DNA of 18,971 nucleotides from an uncultured Lachnospiraceae bacterium (GCA_949051815.1 CARQVR010000068.1:1-18971); one strand, 5' to 3'; positions 5,877 through 14,931 are shown, counted from the first letter of the stretch. Program-made: numbers and translations. The notes: generated by a model from the letters alone, not told the origin.

Positions 5877-5972
5877 ATACAAAATCCATCCTAAAGTCTA
5901 CGCTCCGCTTCGGTCCGTTCTAAACAAGCGCCACTGGCGCTTAGAACCGCTTTCAGTGATGGGATTTTGTAT
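5877..5972. repeat. 96-bp multi-arm structured intergenic repeat (REP/MITE-like)
   Basis: The outer stem pairs ATACAAAATCCATC plus CTAAAG (5877-5896) with CTTTCAG plus GATGGGATTTTGTAT (5950-5972), near-perfect with single-base bulges. Inside lies a second stem, GTTCTA (5917-5922) with TAGAAC (5942-5947), topped by AAGCGCC/GGCGCTT (5926-5932, 5936-5942) with an ACT loop; the two stems overlap by one base at 5942. A small CCG-CTT-CGG arm also lies inside. It sits in the 196-bp gap between fliK and flgD, where it would fold in the mRNA. A mobile intergenic repeat or an mRNA processing/stability element are both plausible. Confidence 0.75.
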
Positions 5973-6027
5973 TACTGAATCATGTTCTTACGGTCTCAGC
6001 AGTAAATGCTTCGACCTATACCACACG

Positions 6028-7557
6028 TTATGCAGTATAGTCTACCGTATTGCCGTTTGCCTGCATCATTTCCACCGCGATCCGCTCCGAATCGTCGAGC
6101 GCCTCAAGACCTTCTTCCTCCATCTCATCGAGATTTAAGTTGATCCTTCTTGTGCCTTTCTTCGCATTCTCACTCTGCTGATCCGCCGCTTCCTGACCGC
6201 CGCCGAACTGCTCGCCGTAAGCGTGGTTTGCCACTGTGACTTCCACAGCTTCCACCTTGATGCCCTGCTCTTCAAACTGCTGCTTAAGCTGGATCATCTG
6301 GGTCTCCAGAACCGCTTTCACCGTCTCGTTCTGTGCCGCAAACTGCGCTGTGATAACACCGTCCTTCGCCGCGATCTGTACATGCACCGTACCCAGACTT
6401 GCGGGATGGAGCTGCATTTCCATCTCCTGCATCTCCGGTTTGAGATTAAACTTCATGTACTCCACGATCTGATCCATGATCTGGTTCGTTTCCGGCTGTG
6501 TGTATACCGGCCGCTCCACCGGTGCCTCCACTTCTTCCATACGTCCTGTCAGGTTCTGCAAGAAAGCATTGCCCGCATTGTTTCCGGCTGCATTCTCTTC
6601 TCCGCCGTGTCCCGTGTCGCCCATACTCTCCTTCTTTAAAACGGGAGTCGTCTCAGGCTTTCCGGTGTCTGTAACCTGCTCGCTGACATGTTTCTCGCCG
6701 CTGGCGTCGTCAACCGTCACCTTGATCTGCACGGTGCCGCCATCCTTCTGTACGGATACCGCATAATCCTTCATGCCTTCCACACTTACTTCCGGCTCTT
6801 CGGTCATGGACTCCTGCATCCCCGGCATGTTAAGTACGGGTTCTTCCTCTCCGGATGCATTCTGCTCCGCGCTGATCTGCGCCATCAGAGCTTCCAGCTC
6901 CTCCGCACTCAGTCCCAGCTCCTCCTGCAGCGATCCCAGCATCTGATCCACCGTCTGGAAAAGATCCTGCAAATTGCCGTAGAGTGTCTCGTCCGTGACA
7001 AGCGCCATCTCATCCACATTGCCCGTCAAATTTAATAACAGTTGTTTTAAATTCTCCGGATCAAAGAGATCCACCGCGGTAAGTCCTAATACTTCCATGG
7101 CCGCTTCCACCTTTTCCAGCGGAATATCCATCACATCGGCGATCTCATCAACAAGCTCTCCGGCCGCCTCTTCCACAGTCTCCTGTGTTTCGCTGTCTGT
7201 CGTCTCCGCATTCTGCGTGCCGGTCGTCTTTCCCTCGCCGTCCTGCTCCACCGCGCTCTGCGTATTGTCTTGTACCGCATCTTCGGGTTTCGCCGCTTCG
7301 GCTGTGTGATCCGCGTCTTCCGGCCCGGATGCATTCCCGGGCTGCGCCGTTTCCTGTGCAGTCTCCGTCATGGGCTGCTTCGGCGCCGCAGCCGCCACGC
7401 TGCCTGCCTGTGCTTTGTGCATTCCGGTAAGCTGATCGCTCACCTTATTCATGAGCTTATCAAAACGTTCCTGCACGACCTGCTCCGCCTTTGCAGACGC
7501 CTGACTGCCCTGCACTGTCCCAAAGGGCGACAGGGCGTTTACATTGTTTACTGCCAT
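6028..7557 (-). CDS. fliK: Flagellar hook-length control protein FliK
   Basis: 509 residues from the ATG at 7557 (MAVNNVNALSPFG), with AGGAGG twelve bases upstream. An in-frame ATG 120 bases earlier would add a Cys/Met-rich leader unlike FliK and has no good ribosome site. The N-terminal two thirds are low-complexity, acidic and rich in Ala, Glu, Gln and Thr, as in the ruler part of FliK. The C-terminal Flg_hook domain is clear at about 360-445: PEMQEMEMQLHPASLGTVHV, then an IAAKDGVITAQFAAQNE stretch and an LKQQFEEQGIKV segment. FliK is exported, measures the hook, and switches FlhB from hook to filament substrates. It lies upstream of flgD and flgE, the usual clostridial order. Confidence 0.93.
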   Translation of the reverse strand: MAVNNVNALSPFGTVQGSQASAKAEQVVQERFDKLMNKVSDQLTGMHKAQAGSVAAAAPKQPMTETAQETAQPGNASGPEDADHTAEAAKPEDAVQDNTQSAVEQDGEGKTTGTQNAETTDSETQETVEEAAGELVDEIADVMDIPLEKVEAAMEVLGLTAVDLFDPENLKQLLLNLTGNVDEMALVTDETLYGNLQDLFQTVDQMLGSLQEELGLSAEELEALMAQISAEQNASGEEEPVLNMPGMQESMTEEPEVSVEGMKDYAVSVQKDGGTVQIKVTVDDASGEKHVSEQVTDTGKPETTPVLKKESMGDTGHGGEENAAGNNAGNAFLQNLTGRMEEVEAPVERPVYTQPETNQIMDQIVEYMKFNLKPEMQEMEMQLHPASLGTVHVQIAAKDGVITAQFAAQNETVKAVLETQMIQLKQQFEEQGIKVEAVEVTVANHAYGEQFGGGQEAADQQSENAKKGTRRINLNLDEMEEEGLEALDDSERIAVEMMQANGNTVDYTA

Positions 7558-7626
7558 TCCCTGCTCTTTCCTCCTTTCTTCATTTTTCAAAGATCTTTCG
7601 CAGTCACATATCATATGCATTCCTGC

Positions 7627-7673
7627 GCATATATAGCACATGCAGCGGATCATCCGCCACATGGTATATATCG
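7627..7673. repeat. Imperfect hairpin in the motE-like/fliK gap
   Basis: GCGGAT (7645-7650) and ATCCGC (7652-7657) form a tight core, flanked by CATG/CATG (7639-7642, 7660-7663) and an outer ATATA/TATAT pairing. It lies in the 168-bp leader of fliK, which is otherwise empty. No T-run follows on the minus strand, so a processing or stability role is likelier than termination. Confidence 0.5.
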
Positions 7674-7725
7674 GCATTTTCCCGCACTATGTAAAGCGGT
7701 TTCCCAAAAGAATCTCACAGAGAAA

Positions 7726-8610
7726 TCACTCGTCGGGATCCATGATTCTGGTAATTCTGGCCGCTGTCTCCGCGTCCATGACACCCAGAATTTTTCCCCT
7801 GTCGGCGGGTTTCATCTGGCCCAGTATCTTAGCCGCCAGATCCAGATCGTCGGTCATTGCCTCGAAAATACCGGCCGCCTGTGCAGCCTCCATCTCCGCA
7901 TAGGTCTGCGCGTAGTCCTGAATCTGTTCATCCGCCTCAAGCTGCTGTATCACCTGCTTATACAAAAACTCAGCCGTAGTGGGGTCTATGTTCTGGTAAT
8001 ACTTCTGATACTCCTCCGCGCCCGGCCCGTTCTCAGCGTACACCACTTCCTCATAAAACTCTGTCTTGATGCGCTCAAATTCTACATACGCATCCTCAAA
8101 AGTCTGCAGCCGCTCGACCTCCGCCCGAAGCGCCGTCAGCTCCTCGGAATCCACACTGCTTGCCGCCTGCGCGTCCTCTAACTCCAGTTCCAGTTCCTTA
8201 ATATAATCCACCGCCTCGCGCAGACTCGTATAGCCGCCGTAGGACTCCCCGTTGTCGGTCGTAATCGTGGAATCCGCCGGTAAAATTTTATTGACCACAG
8301 GCACATCCTTGAGCACCGGAGCAAGCACCCCGGAGCCGAAGCCGCCCACATCCAGCTTGATTAAGAGACAGAGAATCGCCACCCAGATAATAACAATAAC
8401 AACCGTTACCAAAAAAACAGAAACGCCGCCGCCCTCATCGTCGTCAAGCTGCGCCTCCTGCTCCGAAATTTCCTTAGCGCGCTGCTTTGCCTCTTTCTTC
8501 TGGGCCTTCCGGTCCGCTTTGATCTTACCCCGCTCTTCCTTTAATCTCTTTTTTTCCGCTTTTTTATCAATGGGGGGTTCCATACCCATATTCGTCGCTT
8601 CAACTGCCAT
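7726..8610 (-). CDS. MotE-like membrane protein with MgtE-N-type C-terminal domain
   Basis: 294 residues. The ATG at 8610 (MAVEATNMGM) was chosen because AAGGA lies eight bases upstream. Earlier GTG and ATG starts (8628, 8616) have poor spacing. Order: a highly charged Lys/Glu-rich cytoplasmic segment (16-50); one membrane helix (about 62-86); an extracytoplasmic coiled coil (about 129-190); and a C-terminal MgtE-N-like helical repeat (AMTDDLDLAAKILGQMKPAD onward, 251-290). This architecture matches MotE-type proteins, which in some bacteria act as chaperones for the periplasmic part of motility proteins such as MotC. Genes of this type sit between fliJ and fliK in Clostridia. The start overlaps the end of fliJ by 11 bases, suggesting translational coupling. 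Confidence 0.82.
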   Translation of the reverse strand: MAVEATNMGMEPPIDKKAEKKRLKEERGKIKADRKAQKKEAKQRAKEISEQEAQLDDDEGGGVSVFLVTVVIVIIWVAILCLLIKLDVGGFGSGVLAPVLKDVPVVNKILPADSTITTDNGESYGGYTSLREAVDYIKELELELEDAQAASSVDSEELTALRAEVERLQTFEDAYVEFERIKTEFYEEVVYAENGPGAEEYQKYYQNIDPTTAEFLYKQVIQQLEADEQIQDYAQTYAEMEAAQAAGIFEAMTDDLDLAAKILGQMKPADRGKILGVMDAETAARITRIMDPDE

Positions 8611-9064
8611 TCCCATTTTCCTTTCCACGCTGCCCGTAGGTGTAGCTCGTCAGTTCGTCCACCACCTTGAACTCGGCCGCTTTCTCTTCTTCTAAAAACT
8701 GGAGCAACGCTTTTTCCTTGAGCTTTTCGTGCATCTTGCGTTCCTGCATGATCTCCGTCAGCTTCGCCCGCGCCTTCTCCAGCACTTCCTCCGCTCTGCG
8801 CACCATGGTTCTTTGTACCGCGATCATTTCGTCCATGATGAGCATGGCGTTGCGGTTATCCCGCAGATCATTCACATGGACAGTCTCCTTCCGCATCCGG
8901 CGGCCTTCCTCGATATATGCTTCCTTCCGGTCGATCAGCGCCTGCTGCTTCTCCAGTTCCTCATTCAAAAGCATCTGCGCCCGGCCAACTTCCATCTTCG
9001 CCTGCGTTTCGAGCTGATACTTGATATTCAGGATGCTCTGCATCCTGTATCTGAATTTCGCCAT
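8600..9064 (-). CDS. fliJ: Flagellar export chaperone FliJ
   Basis: 154 residues, starting MAKFRYRMQSILNIKYQLET, the usual FliJ opening, followed by an almost continuous charged antiparallel coiled coil to about residue 135. FliJ forms the central stalk of the FliI hexamer and links it to FlhA, resembling the gamma subunit of F-type ATPases. AAGGGGTGA precedes the ATG. The gene follows fliI after 13 bases and overlaps the next gene by 11. Confidence 0.93.
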   Translation of the reverse strand: MAKFRYRMQSILNIKYQLETQAKMEVGRAQMLLNEELEKQQALIDRKEAYIEEGRRMRKETVHVNDLRDNRNAMLIMDEMIAVQRTMVRRAEEVLEKARAKLTEIMQERKMHEKLKEKALLQFLEEEKAAEFKVVDELTSYTYGQRGKENGNGS

Positions 9065-9077
9065 GGCAGGTCACCCC

Positions 9078-10394
9078 TTACTCCGCTTCCGCAAAAAGCT
9101 CCCGCAGCATATCCACGGCTTCCTCATAATTATATTTCGAATCCACGTCCTGCATCAGAAACTCGTTCACCGCCTCGATTTTCTCGATGGCGTAGTCGAT
9201 ATTTCTGTTGCTGCCGCTCTTATACGCGCCAATATTAATCAGATCCTCCGCCTCGTTGTAGGTGGCAAGCACATTTTTCAGCTTGCCCGCAAGCGTCTTG
9301 TGCTCCTTATCCACAATCTGGCTCATACATCTGGAAATACTCTGCAATACGTCGATCGCCGGGTAATGGTTCTGATGCGCCAGCTTTCTGTTTAACATGA
9401 TATGGCCGTCCAGAATACTTCTGGCCGTATCCGTAATCGGCTCATTCATATCGTCGCCGTCCACCAGCACCGTGTACAGTCCGGTAATCGAACCCTTCGC
9501 CGCACAGCCCGCCCGCTCCAGAAGTCTTGGCATCTCGGAGTAAACGCTTGGAGGATAGCCCCTTGATACCGGCGGTTCCCCGCTGGCCAGCCCGATTTCA
9601 CGCTGCGCCATGGAAAAACGGGTCAGGGAATCCATCATCAGGAGTACGTCCCTGCCCTGATCCCGGAAATATTCCGCAATCGCGCAGGCGGTTTTGGCCG
9701 CCTTGTTTCTCTCGAGAGCCGATCTGTCCGAAGTGGCCACCACCACCACGGAGCGGCGCATACCTTCCTCGCCAAGATCCCGCTCCACGAACTCCCGCAC
9801 CTCTCTGCCGCGCTCTCCGATCAGGGCGATCACATTGATATCCGCCTTCGTATTGCGCGCAAACATGCCCATCAGTGTGGATTTCCCCACACCGGAGCCT
9901 GCAAAAATACCGATACGCTGTCCTTTGCCCACCGTCATCAATCCGTCGATGGCTTTCACGCCAAGCGGCAGCACATCTGCAATGATCTTCCGGCTCATGG
10001 CGTCCGGCGGCTGCGCTTCCACGCTGTAGGGCACGCCCGGCATATATTCGCCGTCGATCCTGCCCAGTCCGTCCAGCACCTTTCCCAAAAGATCGTCACT
10101 CACCGGCACCGTCAGGGGATTTCCCGTGTTCTCCACGATACACCCCAGTCCGATTCCGTCCGTGTTGTCGCAGGGCATCAGGAGCGTGCGTCTGTCCTTA
10201 AACCCTACCACCTCCGCCGTGATCGGCGGGTATTCATCCCCGACGGGATAAATAATACACAGATCCCCGAGCTTCGCCTCCGGTCCTGCCGATTCGATGG
10301 TAAGTCCCACCACGTTCTCCACTCTGCCCTTTTTCTTAAAAAAGGTATCATCCTTTATGCTGCTGTATTTATAGTAGTTGATTGCTGTATTCAT
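9078..10394 (-). CDS. fliI: Flagellum-specific export ATPase FliI
   Basis: 438 residues, normal FliI length. The Walker A motif GSGVGKST is at 166-173, the catalytic-Glu region IGERGREVREF at 192-202, and Walker B LLMMD at 251-255. The family stretch SRGYPPSVYSEMPRLLERAG follows, then DDMNEPITDTARSILDGHI. The N-terminal beta-barrel (about 20-95) is typical of F1-like export ATPases. FliI works at the cytoplasmic face of the export gate with FliH and FliJ. The start ATG follows the fliH stop by 24 bases; the ribosome site (AGAAAGAAG) is weak. Confidence 0.97.
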   Translation of the reverse strand: MNTAINYYKYSSIKDDTFFKKKGRVENVVGLTIESAGPEAKLGDLCIIYPVGDEYPPITAEVVGFKDRRTLLMPCDNTDGIGLGCIVENTGNPLTVPVSDDLLGKVLDGLGRIDGEYMPGVPYSVEAQPPDAMSRKIIADVLPLGVKAIDGLMTVGKGQRIGIFAGSGVGKSTLMGMFARNTKADINVIALIGERGREVREFVERDLGEEGMRRSVVVVATSDRSALERNKAAKTACAIAEYFRDQGRDVLLMMDSLTRFSMAQREIGLASGEPPVSRGYPPSVYSEMPRLLERAGCAAKGSITGLYTVLVDGDDMNEPITDTARSILDGHIMLNRKLAHQNHYPAIDVLQSISRCMSQIVDKEHKTLAGKLKNVLATYNEAEDLINIGAYKSGSNRNIDYAIEKIEAVNEFLMQDVDSKYNYEEAVDMLRELFAEAE

Positions 10395-10418
10395 CCGACG
10401 CTTCTTTCTGTCGCAGAT

Positions 10419-11312
10419 TTAAACTTTCTCGTAGGATAACACTTGTAATTTCTTCGTAAGCTCCTCGAGCTGCGTGCCTACGCCGCAGTCAAAAATACCG
10501 CCGTCCGTCTCAATCAGGCAGTCTCCCTTTCCGAGCGCAATGTCCTCGATGATCTCGATCAGTCCTCTGCCGGCCACAGCGCCCTCCACGAGCGCCTGCT
10601 TCTGCATATTGACGTGCGGATAGTCCTCCGCCGACACATGCACGATAAAGGTTCTGCTGCTCTCCACCTTCCGCAGGGTAGAATCAATCAAATGCACCAG
10701 AATGTCTCTGTTATCCATCAGTTCCACACCAAAGATATGGCTGTATACATCGGTGATGGTATCGATGAACCGCGGTTCCAGATCCTCCAGAAGTCCGTCG
10801 AACTCCGCCTCAAGCTGTCTTCTCTTCTCGGCCAGCTCCCGCTTCATATCGTCCACTTCCGAAAGACCTCTCGCGTATCCTTCGTCGTATCCCTGCCGTG
10901 AGCCTTCCTCCACGGCGTTGGCGCGCGCGATATCAGCGTCGCGTCTTGCCTGCGCCGCTATCTCAAGCGCCTGTGCTCTGGCCTCCGCAACAATGCGCTC
11001 CGCCTCCTCTTCGGCCGCGGCCCTGATCTCTTCCTGGTCAGGCCCTGCCGCTTCACCGGCTTTGATCACATTGCTTCCGCCCTCGCCGTCCTCAAATAGG
11101 ACATCCAGCTCTTCGCCCTCGATGCCGCTCACAAACTCCGGCCCGTCTTCGATGCCTTCCTCGTCAAAGTCGGGCAGCGCGGCCGCATTCGCTCTGTGAA
11201 CGCTCTCCCACTTCTCGATGCGCTCCGCCACAAGGCTGTTGCTGTCTATCACACACTTATCTTCACCGTCCACTCTGACCCAGCCGGCTTTGTATAGATT
11301 TCTCTGCTTCAT
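10419..11312 (-). CDS. fliH: Flagellar export ATPase regulator FliH
   Basis: 297 residues from the ATG at 11312 (MKQRNLYKAGWV, a normal FliH opening). The ATG at 11366 would create a 53-base overlap with fliG and an atypical N-terminus. An acidic linker (48-77) is followed by an Ala/Glu coiled coil (about 93-135), then a short GxxxG-like run (GSRQGYDEGYARG, 137-149) and the C-terminal V-ATPase E-like FliI-binding domain (about 170-290). FliH holds FliI in an inactive complex and brings it to the C ring. The start lies one base after the fliG stop; a GGAGGTGA well upstream is at poor spacing, so re-initiation after fliG is likely. Confidence 0.93.
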   Translation of the reverse strand: MKQRNLYKAGWVRVDGEDKCVIDSNSLVAERIEKWESVHRANAAALPDFDEEGIEDGPEFVSGIEGEELDVLFEDGEGGSNVIKAGEAAGPDQEEIRAAAEEEAERIVAEARAQALEIAAQARRDADIARANAVEEGSRQGYDEGYARGLSEVDDMKRELAEKRRQLEAEFDGLLEDLEPRFIDTITDVYSHIFGVELMDNRDILVHLIDSTLRKVESSRTFIVHVSAEDYPHVNMQKQALVEGAVAGRGLIEIIEDIALGKGDCLIETDGGIFDCGVGTQLEELTKKLQVLSYEKV

Positions 11313-11313
11313 C

Positions 11314-12333
11314 CTAAACAATGATCTCGTCACCTCCGCCTCTGGAGATAACAATTTCCGCCGCATCCTCCAGTTTCCGGATGATGTTTACGATCTTCTG
11401 CTGCGCTTCTTCCACGTCCTTCATACGGACAGGACCCATAAATTCCATATCCTCCTTGATCATAACGGCGAGACGTTTGGAGAGGTTGTTAAAGATCGCA
11501 TTCTGCACCTCTTCATTGGAGCCTTTCAGGGCAATCGCCAGATCGGAGTTATCCACATCACGCAGCACACGCTGGATCGCACGATCGTCCAGAAGCAGAA
11601 TATCCTCGAACACGAACATTTTCTTTCTGATTTCGTCCGCAAGTTCCGGCTCCTCGATCTCCAACGTCTCCATAATATGTTTTTCCGTACCACGGTCTAC
11701 CGTATTCAAAATTTCCACGACAGCGTCCACACCGCCGATGATCGTATAATCCTGATTTACCAAAGATGACAACTTGGATTCCAAAACTTTCTCCACTTCC
11801 TTGATTACGTCCGGACTCGTTCTGTCCATCACAGCGATACGCTTCGTTACATCCGCCTGTCTGTCCGGCGGGAGCGCTGAAACGATGATCGCCGCCTGTC
11901 CGGGCGCCAGATAAGACAGGATGAGCGCGATGGTCTGCGGGTGTTCGTCCTGAATAAAGTTGAGAAGCTGCGCCGCGTCGGCCTTTCTCACAAACTCGAA
12001 AGGCTTCACCTGCAGGGACGCTGTCAGCTTGCCGATTACGTCCATCGCCTTCTCGGAACCGAAAGACTTCTCCAGCAGTTCCTTCGCGTAGTTGATACCG
12101 CCCTCCGCGATATACTGCTGCGCCAGACACACCTGATAGAACTCGTTCACCACGCTCTCCTTAACCTGAGGCGTGATGCTCCTCGTATTCGCAATCTCCA
12201 GCGTCAGTTCCTCCACCTCATCCTCTTTCAGGTGTTTGAATATCGACGCCGACTTTTCCGGCCCAAGAGCAATCATCAAGATGGCCGCCTTCTGGAGTCC
12301 GTTGATCTTCTCATCCGTTTTTGCCGCTGCCAT
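11314..12333 (-). CDS. fliG: Flagellar motor switch protein FliG
   Basis: 339 residues, the standard length. The N-terminal FliF-binding domain begins GLQKAAILMIALGPEKSASI. The middle-domain EHPQT motif is at 130-134, and the C-terminal torque helix (IRKKMFVFEDILLLDDRAIQ, then RVLRDVD, about 235-261) keeps the alternating charged residues that face MotA. FliG forms the upper C ring and converts stator action and CheY-P signals into rotation. It starts five bases after fliF, consistent with coupled translation. Confidence 0.97.
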   Translation of the reverse strand: MAAAKTDEKINGLQKAAILMIALGPEKSASIFKHLKEDEVEELTLEIANTRSITPQVKESVVNEFYQVCLAQQYIAEGGINYAKELLEKSFGSEKAMDVIGKLTASLQVKPFEFVRKADAAQLLNFIQDEHPQTIALILSYLAPGQAAIIVSALPPDRQADVTKRIAVMDRTSPDVIKEVEKVLESKLSSLVNQDYTIIGGVDAVVEILNTVDRGTEKHIMETLEIEEPELADEIRKKMFVFEDILLLDDRAIQRVLRDVDNSDLAIALKGSNEEVQNAIFNNLSKRLAVMIKEDMEFMGPVRMKDVEEAQQKIVNIIRKLEDAAEIVISRGGGDEIIV

Positions 12334-12338
12334 TTATC

Positions 12339-13943
12339 CTACCCCCAGTCTTCGTTTAACCAGTTGCGCAGCAGATTCGCCGCCGCCTCCGGATTTTCTT
12401 CCACAAATTTGCCGACGAGCCGTTTCTCCTCAGACTCGTTCTCGGAGGAAATCTCTTCAAGCTGCACATCGGACTGCAACAGCGTCTCCACGGTCAGCTC
12501 CTCCTCTTCCTCCTCGTGCTTCTCGCTTCTCATGCTGCGCAGCACCACAAAGGCCAGAAGCGCCAGAATCACAATAATCAGAAGAATCTGCAGAACATCC
12601 GTCGCCGTGATCGGAGAGCCCTCCGCGTCAAAGAACAGATTCTCGCTGTATGCCACCAGCGTAATATTATCTACCGCAATGCCTGTCGCGTTCGCAGCCG
12701 CATTATAAAACGCCTCATCCAGTTCAATCCGTGTGCGCTCGTTGTTGGCAAGCTTATATTCCTCCCAGCTCACGCCGTCCAGAAGACCCTGCGCATCCAC
12801 ATCCTCCTCGCGGATCACATTGTACTTAATCAGGGAAGCCGCCAGAGACGAAGCCCCGTAATTGATCACCCCGGAAGGGGTCTTCGTGGTAGTGATCGTC
12901 TCGTTTGGCAGATAGTCTCTCGACTGCTCGCTTCTCGTGGAGCGGGAGTTGGAATTGTCCTCAATCACATAAGTCGAATCGTCGTCATTGGAGTCCGTTC
13001 CGGGCACGCCGCCCACACCGCTCACGTTCTCCTCGTCGTAAAGATCCTCATGACTCAGCACACCCTGCGTCTGTCCCTCCGCCGGGGTGTATGTATGCTC
13101 TGTCTTTTCCTGATTGGAAAAATCCAGCACCAGATTGGGAGAAACCTCCACATTATCAAACTCATTCGTGCCCAGCAGCACCCTGCGCACGCTGTTTATC
13201 ATATTTTTCTCCGCTTCTGTCTTCACGGAGAGGTGGGCATTCGCAAGCCCGGAGGGAGAATAATTTTCGTCTCCCGTAAACAGCATATTACTGTTCGTGT
13301 CAAGAATGACAATATTGTCAGTGGTTTCGTTACCGAGAGCCGTCGCCACGGCGCGCGCCAGATAGGCCGCATTCTCCTGCGAAAACTCATCCTTTAACTC
13401 CAGCACCACCCACGCGTAAGATTCCTGCTCCTGCGCAATCAGCGTGCCGTCGTCCTCCGGAATGTTCAGCGTGACCTTGGCTCTGTCAATCGCCGTAAAC
13501 ATGGACAGCACATCGTTCTCCAGACGTTTTTCCAGATACACCACATGCTTTTTCTGCTTGTCGGACTCGGTGGTGGAAAAACTGCCGTCCGTCACATTCT
13601 CAATACCCCAGCTTGCCGCCTGGATATTGTTGGCGCCAAGGAGCAGATTCGCCTGCCCGAGCTGTTCATCGAGAATGGAGATATTCAATCCGTCGTCCGT
13701 AATCTGGTATTTATACCCCTCGCCGTCCAGAAGTTCTATCACCTCCGAGGCTTCCTTGGTGGTTTCGCACTCCCTGAGCAGCACATACTCGGGTTTGGTG
13801 AGACTCGATACGATGAACACAAGGGCGATGATAAGCGCCGCAATCACGGACACGATCAGCGTCTTCTGCTTCGCCGTAAAACGGTTCCACCACTCCATTA
13901 TTCTGTTTCCCAATTCCTTCAGTTTCTCAATTATCTTTTCCAC
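12339..13943 (-). CDS. fliF: Flagellar MS-ring protein FliF
   Basis: 534 residues with a GTG start at 13943 and AAGGAG eleven bases upstream. A first membrane helix lies at about 28-48, followed by the secretin-like ring-building motifs (YVLLRECETTKEASEVIELL and the IDRAKVTLNIPED region). A low-complexity Ser/Asp/Asn stretch falls near 305-345, a second membrane helix at about 449-470, and a cytoplasmic acidic tail. It ends in KFVEENPEAAANLLRNWLNED (about 505-534), the FliG-binding sequence. FliF forms the inner-membrane ring on which the motor and export gate assemble. Somewhat short, as is usual in Clostridia. Confidence 0.97.
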   Translation of the reverse strand: MEKIIEKLKELGNRIMEWWNRFTAKQKTLIVSVIAALIIALVFIVSSLTKPEYVLLRECETTKEASEVIELLDGEGYKYQITDDGLNISILDEQLGQANLLLGANNIQAASWGIENVTDGSFSTTESDKQKKHVVYLEKRLENDVLSMFTAIDRAKVTLNIPEDDGTLIAQEQESYAWVVLELKDEFSQENAAYLARAVATALGNETTDNIVILDTNSNMLFTGDENYSPSGLANAHLSVKTEAEKNMINSVRRVLLGTNEFDNVEVSPNLVLDFSNQEKTEHTYTPAEGQTQGVLSHEDLYDEENVSGVGGVPGTDSNDDDSTYVIEDNSNSRSTRSEQSRDYLPNETITTTKTPSGVINYGASSLAASLIKYNVIREEDVDAQGLLDGVSWEEYKLANNERTRIELDEAFYNAAANATGIAVDNITLVAYSENLFFDAEGSPITATDVLQILLIIVILALLAFVVLRSMRSEKHEEEEEELTVETLLQSDVQLEEISSENESEEKRLVGKFVEENPEAAANLLRNWLNEDWG

Positions 13944-13989
13944 AGCAACTCGTTCTCCTTCGGCGTTTCCTTTTATGCGCTAAACAGAA

Positions 13990-14316
13990 CTAAACCTGCA
14001 TCTGGATCAGTTCTCTATACGCTTCCAGAAGTTTATCCCTGATCGCCACCGTGTACTGTAATGCCGTGGAAGCCTTCTGCAGGGCGATGCTAAGGTCATG
14101 GGTATTCTCCGTCTCACCCAGCGCCCATTTGATCTTCTCGTTTTCCGCCTCCGACAAATAACCGTTCGTGGTGTTCAGATTGTCAATCGCGGTATGCAGC
14201 ATCGCATCGAAACCGTTTTCTTTATAATCTCCAATGCGGGTCGTAGGCGCCGCCTTTGCAGCCTCCCGGATCGCCCCCGAAGAGACATTGTACAATTCTG
14301 TAATATCCAAAGCCAT
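13990..14316 (-). CDS. fliE: Flagellar hook-basal body complex protein FliE
   Basis: 108 residues from the ATG at 14316 (MALDITELY), with GGAGG eight bases upstream; an ATG 18 bases earlier lies on top of that site. The C-terminal half (ENGFDAMLHTAIDNLNTTNG, then HDLSIALQKASTALQYTVAI, ending in a VRDKLLEAYRELIQMQV-like helix) is the conserved FliE helical region. FliE joins the MS ring to the proximal rod. Confidence 0.94.
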   Translation of the reverse strand: MALDITELYNVSSGAIREAAKAAPTTRIGDYKENGFDAMLHTAIDNLNTTNGYLSEAENEKIKWALGETENTHDLSIALQKASTALQYTVAIRDKLLEAYRELIQMQV

Positions 14317-14393
14317 TTCTGTTTCCTCCAACATTCCCCGTCTATATTCTTACATCGCAATAATAACGCTTGTTATCCTGTTTTTACGCCACA

Positions 14394-14843
14394 TCACATA
14401 CCATTCAAAATATTGAGTCCCATGGTCGCTATATTCTTGCTTGCGCCAAAAGCGGTGCCGTTCGCCTGATAAGCGCGGGAAGCGTCGATCAGGTTCGTAA
14501 ACTCTGTGATAATGTTTACGTTCGGGTACATCACATAACCGTTTTCATCCGCATCGGGATGGGAGGGGTCATAAACCATATTCCCCTCTGTCTTTGTATC
14601 TTCATAAACGCCTGTCACTTTTACACCGTTGCCCGCAAAGCGTTCATGCTCCTTCATAAGGATCTGATGAAAATGCGTCGGAGAATTTTTCTCCTCAAAC
14701 ACCACGATCTTTCTGCGGTAGGGCGTGCCGTCCTCCGTCCTCGTCGTATTCGCGTTCGCCACATTCTGGGAAATCGTATCCATACGGAACCGCTCCGCAG
14801 TCATACCTGTCGCGTTAATATCAAAAGCGGTAAACATTGCCAT
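14394..14843 (-). CDS. flgC: Proximal rod protein FlgC
   Basis: 149 residues, normal length. The N-terminal rod motif is FDINATGMTAERFRMDTISQ then NVANANTTRT, and the C-terminal motif NVNIITEFTNLIDASRAYQA. AGGAGG lies seven bases before the ATG. FlgC forms part of the proximal rod with FlgB and FlgF. An 88-bp gap with a two-tier hairpin separates it from flgB. Confidence 0.96.
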   Translation of the reverse strand: MAMFTAFDINATGMTAERFRMDTISQNVANANTTRTEDGTPYRRKIVVFEEKNSPTHFHQILMKEHERFAGNGVKVTGVYEDTKTEGNMVYDPSHPDADENGYVMYPNVNIITEFTNLIDASRAYQANGTAFGASKNIATMGLNILNGM

Positions 14844-14887
14844 ATTGATTCCTCCTCTTGTCTGCTTCTTATGATATGTTTCTCAGC

Positions 14888-14923
14888 AAAGCGCACTCTG
14901 TCATGGGCTGACAAAAGCGCTTT
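14888..14923. repeat. Two-tier hairpin between flgB and flgC
   Basis: AAAGCGC (14888-14894) pairs with GCGCTTT (14917-14923). Inside it TGTCA (14899-14903) pairs with TGACA (14909-14913). There is no T-run on the transcribed side, so this is more likely an mRNA processing or stability structure than a terminator. Confidence 0.5.
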
Positions 14924-14931
14924 TCTTACTG

